A stretch of DNA of 64,000 nucleotides from Sordariomycetes sp. S80-01Y. Its lineage: Eukaryota > Ascomycota > Sordariomycetes. Under the pieces are notes generated by a model, which saw nothing but the letters and a program-made list of their open reading frames with translations, ran no database searches and was not told where the DNA came from. The position numbers were made by a program, and so were the translations under genes. Location of the stretch: contig JAXQJY010000029.1 in NCBI GenBank assembly GCA_037042185.1, forward strand, positions 1,984,001 to 2,048,000, given 5' to 3'. Shown here piece by piece: positions 21,501 to 32,508 of the stretch (its first letter is position 1; every line of letters starts with the position of its first letter).

Positions 21501-22064
21501 TTCTGTGCTGGTTCGGCGTGAAGCTCGGAGACCCTCTCAAGGCCCTGGTGTTCACCGGGACTGGCAATCTTTGACCAACATTGGCTCAATCTTCAGCTGC
21601 TCATAACCATGACATCTCAGGATCCGGCAGTGACCTGATCCCGTACCCCGTACCGCAGTCTCAATCCTGAGACAGCTTGGACAGGCCCCGTCCCACCGCA
21701 GCCACCGTTCCGTGCATCGATGAGGCGTCCTCAATGCTGCTCAGTCCTTCCAGAACGGGAGCACAGCAGCTGACGTGGCTTGACGAGGCTCGGGGCAACT
21801 TCCCGACGGATCACTGCCTCGTCCCGCCTCGGGATCTTCTCTGCAGATATGGATCTCCTGAGGCCCTGTTTCGGGCTTTTATCTCATCTACTCAATGTGT
21901 CAGAATCCTTATGCTCCCGTGCGTCCATGATAGTCCAGAGGACTATAGGCAAGCCACTGCAACAAGGCCCGGGAAGTGTAATCGTGTTGCCATTGGCATC
22001 TACCGGTAACTGCAAACGAAAGAAGAAATCAAGGCGCTGGAACTAAGCCACTACCGAGCCTGCC
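18523..22064. other. Long intergenic region, SDR upstream / capping protein downstream
   Basis: 3.5 kb without a supported gene. Holds the SDR promoter, a (CTGCCG)n hexamer tract near 19192-19231 and short GC-rich open frames lacking family motifs. No tRNA or transposon signature seen. Confidence 0.55.
19192..19231. repeat. Imperfect (CTGCCG)n hexanucleotide microsatellite
   Basis: About six tandem CTGCCG/CTGTCG units in the noncoding region upstream of the SDR gene. A codon-like period of six is present, but the surrounding frames are not supported as coding. Confidence 0.8.
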
Positions 22065-23028
22065 TCACCTCTTCATACTGCCGATAAGCTCCTTCTGCGT
22101 CTCCCTGTCCCTCGCTCCTTCGCTCAGGCTCCCCACGCTCCTCAGATCTCCGACAACATCCCTCGCCTTGCCAAAGTAGACCTCCTGCAGCAAGTTTCTC
22201 ATCTTGAGCTCCATGTCCTCCACCAACTTACCCACGTTGGCAATGTGGCTGTCGTCGCTGTCGACGGGCAAGTCCTGCTCGACCTGGCGCGTCATGTTGC
22301 CGCTGAGGTCCATGTCGCCGAGCGTCGCGGAGGCTGAGTTTGACAGAGAGAGGATGACGGTCGACGTGAGCTTGTAGTGCGTTGTGCGGCCGCGTTCGAT
22401 GGCTTCGAATACGTGGATGCTGTCCCAGATTCCTTCGGTGGTGCCGCCGGGTGTGGATGCTGTCGTACTCAGTCAGCCCCCATACTGGCCATCTTCTCTG
22501 TAGAGACAACTTACACTTCTTCAACAGAACTACTCCGGCAAACCCGTCGTCCAGATTCCAGAAGTAAACACTGCTGACACCGCCTTCGTAGTACAACTCC
22601 CTGTAAACATCGAATGCCTCGTTCGCCTTGATCTCCATCTTCCTGACCCGCTCGCTCGGAATCGCACCTTCACCCGCGCCCTCGTTTCCACCCGCACTCG
22701 CACCGCCCACGCCCCCATCCACGGGCGGATCAAACTTGTTGCTCCATGGGCTTCGGTAGCTATCCCCGTCGCGGTTGTAGTCGCACAGGAGGTACTCGCG
22801 GCCCGAGTCCTTGCAGCGCTTGACGGTCAGGGGCTGGTCGACGGAGGCGAGAAGATCCTCGGTCAGGTCCGGCGCGAGGGAGATGATGGTGTTGAGGTGG
22901 GTTGCCGTTTGCTTGGGGTTCAAGCGGCGGAGGAGGTCCCTGGGGGAGATCTGTCAGCGATTGGGCCGGCAGCAATTGGAGAGGGGAGAGGAGACTTACA
23001 GCGCAGAATCGAAGGGGTCGACGGCCAT
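22065..23028 (-). CDS. CAP2: F-actin-capping protein subunit beta
   Basis: Beta subunit of the heterodimer that caps barbed ends of actin filaments. Exons (minus) 23000-23028, 22515-22939 and 22065-22459; introns 60 and 55 bp (GTAAGT donors). Product 282 residues, the usual length. Opens [18 protein letters not shown], the family start; then [74 protein letters not shown] and the closing helix [21 protein letters not shown] Gly/Ala-rich insert (about residues 85-100) in the [11 protein letters not shown] loop is typical of fungi. Upstream, 163 bp before the ATG, the promoter has two tandem TTAGGG-type units. Confidence 0.96.
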
Positions 23029-23383
23029 GGCGGGCGGTTTGTGAGCGTTGAGCTTGGATGTCTGAGGTCGAGGTTGACGGGACGGGCTCGGTGTAGCAAG
23101 GTGGTGATGGATGGCGGGGTTTCAAGTGACGACAGGGGGAGCAGACCCCACACGAGCTGGATTGGTCTTAGCGCGCGATCCCAGCTTCCAGGGTTAGGGT
23201 TAGCAGACTGGTGAGAAAGGGGTTTCGAGACAATAAGGTTCCATCACGCGTATTTCCCACTAGTTATGTGATTGAAGACCACAGGTAGTCCCATGTCTTC
23301 TGCTTGCCTAAAGCTCATATTCGTATTACCTTCCTCCAAACCATCAATCACGCCAATGATCCTCAGATATTGAAATGCCTAAG
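23029..23383. promoter_or_regulatory. Capping protein promoter region / orphan 3' flank
   Basis: 355 bp between CAP2 start and the end of the next minus-strand gene; contains the telobox-like element at 23191-23203. Confidence 0.5.
23191..23203 (+). promoter_or_regulatory. Telobox-like double TTAGGG element
   Basis: GGGTTAGGGTTAG, two fungal-telomere-type units, lies about 163 bp upstream of the CAP2 start. Such teloboxes bind Myb/telobox proteins in several fungi, or this may be a chance interstitial repeat. Confidence 0.35.
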
Positions 23384-24010
23384 CTATTCCTGTCTGGCAG
23401 GATTGAAGACTCGCCTTTCGGCCATTCTCTCCTCAACCTGGTTAATTCGCCCCGAGTAAGCCTTCTCCACGGCCTCATTATATCTTCCAGTGCTCATCTG
23501 CCCTACGTCTTCTTCGGTCTCCCTCTTCTCAGCCTCTGCCCGGGAATGAGCCTCCGTTGCCACCCTCAGCTTGGCTTTCTGCTTTGGAAACTGTTGCTTA
23601 ACCTTCGCAACATATCGGCCACGTCGCTGGCGTGTTCTCTGGCGCGCTCTCTCAATATAAACCCGACAGATTTCCTGGCTGATCTGTTCTGGATCCGCTT
23701 CGTACAGCCATGGAGGGGGGTCGGATATTTCCGCCATGTCCAAGTAGGATCGCCGGAGGTGGCTGTACTCCAAATTCCTTACATGAGAGTTCGCCTCAAG
23801 TACCTGATCAAAGGATACCGAGATTGATTCGGGCAGTATACAGCAGTCGTCCTCTAGGGATTTCTTGAGGCGCTTCCCCTCTTCCTTCTTCTCCTCCTCG
23901 TTCGCGGCTAATGCGTCCAGGCGGCTCTGGGTTCGCCACTCGCTGACCCCGTCCATAACAGGCCCGAGGCCTTGGCGTTGACGTTGAAGCCACTCGTAGA
24001 TGGAAGACAT
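23384..24010 (-). CDS. Orphan charged coiled-coil protein
   Basis: A single open frame of 208 residues from ATG 24010 (MSSIYEWLQRQRQGLGPVMD). The frame stays open about 50 codons further upstream but has no other ATG there, so an unseen upstream exon is possible. The sequence is rich in Glu, Lys, Arg and Gln. It has a central acidic stretch (PPPWLYEADPEQISQEIC), then a very basic segment RARQRTRQRRGRYVAKVKQ and a long helical, probably coiled-coil tail ending ERRVFNPARQE. No known domain, signal peptide or membrane helix is recognised. Base composition is less GC-rich than its neighbours. It may be a lineage-specific gene or the remnant of a larger one. Confidence 0.45.
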   Translation of the reverse strand: MSSIYEWLQRQRQGLGPVMDGVSEWRTQSRLDALAANEEEKKEEGKRLKKSLEDDCCILPESISVSFDQVLEANSHVRNLEYSHLRRSYLDMAEISDPPPWLYEADPEQISQEICRVYIERARQRTRQRRGRYVAKVKQQFPKQKAKLRVATEAHSRAEAEKRETEEDVGQMSTGRYNEAVEKAYSGRINQVEERMAERRVFNPARQE

Positions 24011-24772
24011 CTCGGGTTTATTGTCAGCGGTATTTGTGTTGGGAGCACTTTTCGGAAGTTGGAACGATGCAGAGGTGCCCAGTCGTTGAAAGCTACTTGA
24101 CCCGGTGCCTGGAGTTTCGCGCGTTAAAGTTTGAGTGCGTTTGTGTTCCTCAACTGAACGTGTCAAGGAATCTAAAGGTTCTCTAGTGACCTACAACTTA
24201 AGTTTGGCAAGCTCATTTTTTTCATCAATGTATGCTTGATTGTGTCCTAGCACGTGTCCATAGGTAAAACCTCACCAAGGTGAAATGAACTGACACAGGA
24301 GTCTATTTTCGAGTGAGTGATAGAGCCCAACTCAAGCTTGTTGCGATGTAATCAAACGAGTCAGTAAGTCAGTAAAAAAATGGGAGAGTCGCTTGTGATT
24401 GCTTGTTTTACGTGGATACTCCACGAATGCCACCCCTAGCTACGGGTTTGTCTCCTTCAGGGGATACATGTCGCGGTTTACTTGGACTGTGCTTTCTCTT
24501 CCTTAGCGAAACCAGTGAATGATCGATATGCAATCATGTGTGATTCGTGAAGTATTGAGTCAGATCCAATCAACTCCACGCTGTCCGGTTGTCTAACAAA
24601 AGATGCTTTGTTCCTCTGCCCCGCCATTACGACGACGGCTCTATGCCATACCACAAGTCCTCCGATGATTCTCGAATCCATCTGCGGCGATTAGGTACGC
24701 TACTGGCTCCCAGCACTGCCACAAACTCGCTGTCATAAATTAGCCATGGAAGCAACTATAGGTGACGCGGTT
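24011..24772. other. Intergenic, AT-richer than surroundings
   Basis: 762 bp between two minus-strand genes. It holds the orphan's promoter and the glycosyltransferase's 3' flank. A 67-codon frame at 24478-24681 (minus) has no recognisable domain and is not called. Confidence 0.5.
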
Positions 24773-25926
24773 TCATACCTTTCTTCTCTGCCTGAAGTCG
24801 TCGTAGAACCCAAGCCAAATGTTCCTTTCGATGCATGTGTCTTCTCCTTCTGGACACTCTGGTTGCTTCTCTCTGATGAGACGTCTCGATGTGTCCAGCC
24901 ACGGTTTTGAGACGGGCCAATCGGAAAAGTGAACGTACTTCGCCTCGTTGTAGGTAGCTACCGGATCCCATTCCTCGCGGTCAGAGCCGAAATAGTTCTC
25001 GTGACTTTTCGAGCGCCATTCGGCAGTGAGTACGTCGTAGGGGCGGTGCGGCAAGATCAGGGCGCTGTCTCGGTATAGCTCGTTGACGATCTCCATGTCG
25101 TAGTCTCCTCTGGATGCGTCGCCGATCTTCTCCATCACTCGCTCGAATTCGACTTTGCTTGGCTCGACGAGCATGACTTGCGATGACAGGATGGGCTTTT
25201 CAGGTAGCAGCCAGTAAGCGCGTGGCATGGCCACTGGACTTGGAGGTAGCAGGAAGAGCTCGTCCATAGATTGTAGGATGGTGGCGTCGGAATCGAGGGA
25301 CAGAACCCTTTGATAGTCCGTCTGGTTGAAGGCCAAGAGTTTGGTGAAGGAGTCTGCCCAAGTTGCTGCATAGTCATACATGTTAGAGGTGTCTCTTTTG
25401 GGGAGATTCAAGCTAGAAGGGTCTTACGATCTGCGCCGTTGCGGTGCTGGACTGCTATCGGCACCAATTTGACCTTGTACTCGTCCATCGCCTTCAGAAG
25501 CAACCTTCCGTCATGGTTGTCCGCCCCATTGTCGCTGTGTGCTTTCATTTCCGAAGGATACATCAGCACTCGATCAGGCTTGCTCCCGAGCCGGTGAAGG
25601 CTTTCGAACAGCATGACCGAGTTGCAGAGATATTCGCTGTTGGTGACATATTGAACATAGGCGAATCTCGACCAGTCTGTATCCTGGACAAGAACCGAAT
25701 GCGCAACTTTGAGTCCCTGGGCCTGATCCCAAAATGAAAGAGCAGAGTGATGTCGAGACAGTGTAAAGAGTAGGATGCCCGCAACAACAGCACTCAGCAC
25801 TAGACGAGCCTTCCTAGCAGGCACGGCCTTGGCTAGAAGGTTGGATCTTGTCTTTTGCGCAGAGATCGGGGCGAACGCGGCCATGATCGTCATTACATGC
25901 AGATATTGACGAGGAAGAAAGAGCAT
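24773..25926 (-). CDS. Golgi N-acetylglucosaminyltransferase-like glycosyltransferase (Gnt1 type)
   Basis: Exons (minus) 25428-25926 and 24773-25365; the 62-bp intron has a GTAAGA donor, CTAAC branch and TGCAG acceptor. Product 363 residues. Short cytosolic N-terminus, one membrane anchor (LVLSAVVAGILLFTL, about residues 42-56), then a lumenal catalytic domain: type II Golgi topology. The domain shows YVTNSEYLCNSVMLFESL, WADSFTKLLAFNQTDYQRVL, the DxD metal-binding motif in LSLDSDATIL, and MPRAYWLLPEKPILSSQVML, as in the GlcNAc-transferase Gnt1/GT8-like group of fungi. Near the C-terminus is YVHFSDWPVSKPW. Met 25926 is the first start; a second Met 14 residues later is possible. Divergent from HEM14. 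The acceptor glycan cannot be inferred. Confidence 0.88.
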
Positions 25927-26438
25927 TCAACGAGTCTGAGAGACGTGTCGGGTTAGCAGTAATTCTTGTCTTTAAACCTCGCACATGCAAGGCTACTATC
26001 CTACTAACAAAGAAGCCACCCAACTTAGACAAAGCATGCAAGGCCGGCCGGGGGTCTATGCAGCCGATGGCGAACTACCCTCAACCAACCAGGCAGCGCA
26101 TCAAGCGCCGGATACACCCCAAGTGCCGCCCAGATCCACGGCTCGCAGGGACGCTATTCGCCCAGCAAACCTTAACCCGGGATATATTTGCACCACGAGT
26201 GAGTGAAGTTACCCTGGAGAAACGTCAGTGCTAAAAGGGTTCGGCCTTAGCGCCCGGCCGGTGGAGCCCGGGCCTCCGGGTGCCGGACCCACTGCCACCC
26301 CAGCCTGAGCGCTAGTCTGCTGAGCCTGAGCCTGGGAGTGGCGCCACAGAGTCATCGACGACGCGACGACGCAACGATGCGACTGTTGAAGCCTCTCGAT
26401 GCGATAGGACAGCCTCCCTGATCCATTGGCACCTCGAA
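25927..26438. promoter_or_regulatory. Divergent promoter region, GlcNAc-transferase / HEM14
   Basis: 512 bp between two divergent start codons. No specific factor site was recognised with confidence. Confidence 0.5.
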
Positions 26439-28567
26439 ATGGGACGCCGACGTGCAGAAAACGCCTGCGCGTCTCTCCTGCTCTCCTGCAGAGCTCTTCG
26501 ACCGCCCCTCAGAACCTACCAGCGCGTCCACGCAAGGAACCAGAGCAACCTCCCGTCCGACGCTCCTCTACCGGAGGGCTACAGCCGCCCAACGCACCCC
26601 GGCGACAAGGATGCCATCTTTCACGTCCCAGGCGTAGCCGAGCACGGCCCACCCGCGAAGAAGAGGGAGAACCTACCCGCTGCCCCCCATGTCGCAGTTC
26701 TAGGTGGTGGTCTGACTGGTCTGACGACGGCCTTCTACCTGGCCAAGAAGCTTCCGCGCGAGAGCAAGATTGTCGTGTACGAGGCGGACAAGCGGTGGGG
26801 AGGATGGATCAACTCTGAGAGAACACAGGTTTCGGTAAACGGGTACGATAGGGAGGTGCTCTTCGAGCGAGGTCCCAGGTTGATCTCGCTCGCAAAGGTG
26901 CAGGGCCGTCTTGACAAGGTGGTCTTTGTGGATATCGTGAGTCCGACCCGGACCATCCTCGCGATGCTCAGACTTGCTGATCCGCTTCATCCAGATGGAA
27001 TCTTTGGGTCTGCTACCTGGTAGTCCCCCTCCGAACCTGGGTAGGTTCATCTGGAACGACGACAAGGTGCGGGAGCTCGGTATCTCCTCAGTGCAGGCAT
27101 GTGTTGGCTTGTTAACGAGCCCGTCCTTCTGGAGAATGCTCCGGGAGGTCGCCCCGGTGATGCTCCGGAACTACGTCTATACCCCTCTGTTGAATCTCGG
27201 CCTCAGAGCCTTCAATCAGGAGCAAAAGCGCCGCGAGAGGTCACCGTGGCTGTACACCGACATTTCGGCCGTCGAGTTCCTGAAGAGAGTCACCGGAAGC
27301 GAAGCGCATGCCCTGAACAACAGCTTTGTGTCGGCCATGGCGCACGGCATCTGGGGCGGCAGCACGCACAAACTGAGCGCAGTCAGCGCGATGGGCTCTC
27401 TCATCGATGGCTATCACGCTTATGAGAACGCCGATATACTCCAGCACCAGATGAAGTTTGCTCCAGAAGGATCGTTCTTGTATCAGAAGCGGGAGTACCG
27501 CTTTTTCAGGAGATTCTTCGGCGATCTGGACGATGAGGGCAGGTCGGACAGCTTCGTGGACCTGTGGTCTCGAACACCAGATTCCATGGCCCACGTCGGA
27601 TCACATGGCCTGCAAAGCTTGCCCCAGGGGTTAGTTGATATGCTCAGCTCGGCCCCAAATGTAGAGCTGAGGCTTGAGAAAGGCGTCAAGAAAGTTTCCT
27701 ACGATGAGCAGAACAAGACTATCGAGGTTGGTTTCTATCCCTCACTCTCCGTTCACGCGCAGGCAAGCTTACCGTCCCTAGGTTGAGGACAGTCAGGGCG
27801 AGACGCAGCGGTATGACAAGGTGATATCCACCCTACCAGCCCACAATCTCGCGGTAGCCACGAGAGATCAACTCCCCCTCGCCGAATATGAGGCCGTTTC
27901 CATCATGACCGTCAACCTCTGGTATCCCCGAAACCACCCAATTTTCAACGCCGTGGGCTATCTCATCCCATTGAGCATTCCCCGCGAAGAGAACCCCGAG
28001 CGTGCCCTGGGCGTCTTCTTCGATTCCAGGGCGGGGATCGGCGAGCGTCCCGACGCGTTGGCAGGGGATAAGTCTAAGGTGGAAAACGGCACCAAGCTCT
28101 TCGTCCTGCTGGGAGGCCACCTCTACGACCGCGATGGTGTTGAGCCCCCTTCCCCGGAAGAGGCAGTTCGTCAAGCCAAGAGGCTGGTAGAGCGCCACCT
28201 CGGAATCTCACAGGACGAAACCTGCTACGCCACCGCCAAGCTGGCAAAGGAATGCCTCCCGCAGCACAACGTCGGCCACCACCGGCGCAACACCAGACTG
28301 CACGACGCGCTGGTGCAGCGGTACAGCAACCGCCTCGCCGTCGCGGGCGGATCGTACACCAAGCCGGGCGTCGCGGGAGCCATGCGCGCCGGCTACGACA
28401 TCGCCGACGCCGTCGCCAACGATGACTTCCTCACGACGGGGCTCGAGCACGTCCTGGAGCCCGAGATCTACGCCGGCACGCCCCTGACCATCGTGGATGG
28501 GAGCAAGGACAACGAGCTGTTCAAGAAGATTGCTCGGGTGAAGGATAAGGCCATCAAAGGGAAATAG
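26439..28567 (+). CDS. HEM14: Protoporphyrinogen oxidase (mitochondrial)
   Basis: FAD enzyme that oxidises protoporphyrinogen IX to protoporphyrin IX, the penultimate step of heme synthesis, on the inner mitochondrial membrane. Exons 26439-26936, 26995-27726 and 27782-28567 (introns 58 and 55 bp), about 671 residues. The N-terminus is Arg/Ser/Leu-rich without acids for the first few turns, like a mitochondrial presequence. The FAD-binding loop is VAVLGGGLTGLTTAFYL, followed by EADKRWGGWINSE and VLFERGPR. Middle: NNSFVSAMAHGIWGGSTHKLS and HGLQSLPQGLVDML. C-terminal FAD contact: VAGGSYTKPGVAGAMRAGYD. Intron 1 uses GTGAGT at 26937 and the acceptor at 26994 to keep phase; a nearer CAG at 26971 would shift the frame. 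Longer than many homologues (540-600). Confidence 0.93.
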
Positions 28568-29023
28568 ACGTAGACTTTGTATAGAGCATCAATCCGTCAC
28601 GAGCAAACATACCTCCTCTTGTACGCGGAGGCGGACATATGGCGAAGGCTACTATATCACAACAACATCAGGCGTGGGCAACGCTCGTGGGGTGTTGCTG
28701 GCCGTCAGAACTGAAGATGAATCTTACGCCCCTTGGGGTTAGGGATGCCAGGTGAACAAGATGGGGCTCGTGGTGATCATATCCTTAAAGTATCGTATTG
28801 GCAGAGGTATCATAAAAAGACAAGAAGCCAGAAACAATCGCCGCCCCTCTCTCTGAGTTTCGCCAAACACCTATAGACTGATGCGGTGAATGATCATGTA
28901 CGTGATTGCCTCCTCGTCGCGCTGCCTCTCGAGGGTTCTTCGCTTGCCTTGGCACACCGCTCTCGGTAGTTCCTAGATCGTACCAAGGGGATCCCGCGAG
29001 AGCTACCAGTGGGCATTGTCGCC
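28568..29023. other. Intergenic between convergent HEM14 and MED14
   Basis: 456 bp of 3' flanks from two converging genes. No gene or repeat seen. Confidence 0.55.
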
Positions 29024-32000
29024 CTATCCAATCTCAATGGCCTGGTCCGCGTTTCGACCGCTTTGGGGCTGGCCTGGCTTGGCGCCCTGCTTCTTCTTCG
29101 CGGCCTGGTTCCTGGGAGGAGGCGGTTGCTGAAGTTGAGGAGGGGGCGGGAGTTGCTGCGACGGCGGTCGCTGCTGCTGAGGTGGACCTGGCCTTTGAGT
29201 TTGCTGCTGCTCCGGAGGCGGATCGGCGTCGTCCTTTTTAGCGAAGCCTTCGTCGTCGAGGTTGCCAATCAGTCCCCGTATCGCCTCGTCGACCTTGAGG
29301 AACAAATTGGCGGCTCCGCAGCCGCACACCTTGCCCGTAGCGCTGGAGTGCAAGCCTTGCCAGCCGTCTCCCCGATCGTCCCATATAGGTTGCAACACCG
29401 CACCGAACGGATCCGCGGAGTTGTACCTGCCAATACGCTTGAGCTGCCACCATCGTTCTTTTTGCCGGAGCCTGACAAGTGCTTCCAGACTGAGCTTCCT
29501 TTCAACGCCGTCCTTGGATAGCAGGCAGTAGTCGATGCGGATCCTGTCAATCATAGTGACCTCGACCTCAATGCGCCCCTGCCCTGACGCCTGGGATGTA
29601 CGCCACTGCCTCTCCATCTCACTCAGAGCTCTGTGTGCAGAGAGCGAAGCAGGTAGCCAGTCCATGAGCGATTGAATCCCGCCCTCAGCGTTAACCAGAC
29701 GTCTGATGATGTCCATGACCCTCAGGTGGGGATTCCCATCTTCGAGCTCCACGTTGACTTCATCTTTTGACAGGTCGAGCTTTGCGCGGTGTTTCTGTGT
29801 TTCCGGCGAACCTTGCTTGTCGTCGTATGTGAAGGAGCACAAGCGCAGCCCGACCTCCTCACTACTAATTGTGTCTTTGCACTTCTCCAAGGCTTCGAGG
29901 AAGCAGACAAACCGGTCGATGGCCCGTATTCGTGATTTGAGCGCTGTGAGAGCGGACGTGCCCAAGGCGTGTTGTATCGTAAAGCTGAATTCCCCGCGTC
30001 TCGGGCTGTAATAGATGTTTCTGTCCACGCGGCCGGACAAACGAGACAACTTCGCAGGGTTGCGAACCCTGATGAAGGCTTCGGAGGTGCACATAATGCG
30101 TTCTGAAGTCTGGTCGGCATTTGTGAGATCCGCTCCCTGAGACATAGTCGACACATTCTTGAACGTGAGAGTAACCGTGTCCTTGGCCCATGCTCGCTTT
30201 GCACCCGATGCATTCGACGATTGGTTCTCGAGCGCATCAGCCATGGTACTCTGCGAAAGCCACTCGGCAGCAGCGGCGTCCGACGGGTCTCGAGCCAAAG
30301 CCGGAAAGATGCTCGGGAGGAACAGGTCGATTCCAGGCATCCTGAGTACCTCTGACTGGAGTCCGAGCTTCTCGCTGTTTCTACAGATGATTTGGCGCTG
30401 GCTGAAGTCTTGTTGGTTGGTGGCATGACTGATGAAGGCAGAGGTAAAGACGATGAGCCTTGGCCAGAACTGCATGTCGAAGTTCACTGGATCTTGTGCC
30501 AATGGTAGGCGGATAGACCGGCGCTGCTGTCGTTTGAGTGAAGGGTCACTACAAGGCTGGTCAGCAAAGTCCACGTAAAGTGTTGAGATAGGCCTTACGT
30601 TTCAATCAACCACCATTGGTCGCCGCTATGACTTAGAATCATAACCAGCGACCAGTGGTCTGGCCAATCCCTCCTTTGAAGCCAAACCGTCCGCATAGGC
30701 TCACGCGTCATGACGATACCCCTCAGCTCATCCTCTTTGAGGAGTGGCTTGGTAAGATGCCATCCCTGCGGTCCTGCTCGCCTCTTGACCTCGTTCTCCT
30801 GGATCGATGCGCGGATGTCCTCTATACACATGAAGCCTGCGTCGACCTGATCCACAGCATGATTCAGCCTCCTTTGCGATTCAAAGGTGACCACCATGGA
30901 AGGCTTAATTGCGAAAGCTCCCGTTCTCGGTTCCATGGTCAAGTGGATGTGGATCTTGCGGCCAGCTTGAGCTTTCAACGTTGACTCCGCCGGGTCATCG
31001 GGTGAGATGTAGAGCTGCGTCTTGAACTTCCCCTCCTTATACCGCGGCAAAGCAAGGAGCTTCTCGTGAATGCCTCGCAGGATATACTCGACGTGCCGTC
31101 CGATCACTGTTCGTAACAGTGTCTCAGCCGATAGATTCTTGCTGTCAAACGGTATCTGGGCGTCCGTCGTAGCCTTGCTGTCCCGATACCACTTGACTTC
31201 CAACCGACTCGTCGGCTTCTCTCCCTCCATAAGCTTGTCCTTTTTGCCACTGTTGACCGCGATTTGTACCCAGCTTTTCGGTGTTGCGGGTGATACCCGC
31301 TCGGTCCAGTACTGCAACGCCAAAGCTCGGTGTAAGGACTCGACCATTATTGTCCCTGTCCACGAATCCTTGCGCATTTCTAGAGCCTGGCGCTTGAGCT
31401 CGTTGATCTTGCAAGTGAGAATCAGCTCGTGTAAGAAGTCATAGCATCCTTCAAGACCGTCGTTCGCCAGGCGATTATTGACTTCGAAATCGAAATGGTT
31501 CCTCCATGTCTCAGGCAGAGTCAGTACCGCGGGGGTGAACCCGAATCGAAAGTCGATGAACCAGAATTGGGCAGTCGCATCCTCGCTCGCCACGGTCAGG
31601 TCGACCTCGAATTCCCCATCCACTTTGAACGTAACTCGGCCTGAATCAATCACGTAGTCTCGGAACTGCGGTGGTATCTTATCAAACTCGTCCAGGTTGA
31701 GCCGTAGAGATAACAGTGTGTTGAGTTCGTTCATGTACTTGAGCTGTTCTTCGATCTCGAGAGGCGGCGGTGGTATGAAGTCGAGCTGAGCATTTGTCAG
31801 TACTAGGATTCTATCAACTACGAGGTAACTTACGTCGGGCATCCAGGGGGCTGAGCCCGTGGATAATACCTGAAGCGCGGTCTTCAAGTCTGGGCTCGGT
31901 AGTCGCAGGCCACGCAGCTCTCCGGTCAGGTTGACCTGTGCAGTGAAGATGTGTTCGTAGAGGAGCCACTGCTCATGGAGATGCACCTTCAGGTCAATGA

Positions 32001-32508
32001 GCTTGCTCACAACATCTGCCTTCCGACTCCATTCCGCTAACACCAGTGCCTTGACCCATCTCCCATGCTGGAACTGCGCGAATTCGAGCAGGGACCCCTT
32101 CTTCCTCAGATTTTCCGCCGATGCATCATCCTCGGTAGAGTGCACAGCGTTCCCGTTCACCGCGGCGCCGGGTATTGGCATTTTTGCCAACTCGGCGACC
32201 TTTTTTTGCAGTTCGTTATGTGTATTCTGCGCCAGCCGCGTCAGCAGCAGCGACAGGGGAACGAATCCCTCTGTAATGTGCTTGAGCTCATCCGGCAGCT
32301 CGTCCATCCTCGGTCGGTTTCCCTCGTTCTGTGGCTCACTGGGCTGTGCGGCTACAGCTTTGCCCTTGTCGCCCGAGGTCGCAGCAGGAGGTGTCTTGAC
32401 CGGCCCATCAGCATTGGATCCGTTGACCCCATTGGCTTTGATGTCCCGGTCATGATCGCTGCGCGCGCCTCCCTGGCCGCCATTGTCCATAGTAACGACG
32501 GCTGGCAT
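29024..32508 (-). CDS. MED14: Mediator complex subunit 14 (Rgr1)
   Basis: Backbone subunit of Mediator, linking head, middle and tail modules to RNA polymerase II. Exons (minus) 31834-32508, 30599-31785 and 29024-30548, about 1128 residues. After an Asn/Gly/Lys-rich disordered start comes the MED14 N-terminal domain (FVPLSLLLTRLAQNTHNEL; WVKALVLAEWSRKADVVSKL; LHEQWLLYEHIF). Later segments: LSLRLNLDEFDKIPPQF, SGRVTFKVDGEFEVDLTVA, QFWFIDFRF, WSLVMILSHSGDQWWLIET. Intron 31786-31833 is 48 bp with GTAAGT, ACTGAC branch and CAG; it has no stop and is a multiple of three, but homologues I recall read MPD-LxYIPPPPL across it, so it is spliced. Intron 30549-30598 is 50 bp. The last about 75 residues are Pro/Gln-rich. 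First in-frame ATG 32508; ATG 32490 is also possible. Confidence 0.93.

Noticed and set aside
22228-22923. 231-codon minus-strand frame with the CAP2 exon 2 N-terminus and a strange tail
   Set aside because: It reads through the 55-bp CAP2 intron into the wrong frame; splicing restores the normal capping-protein sequence.
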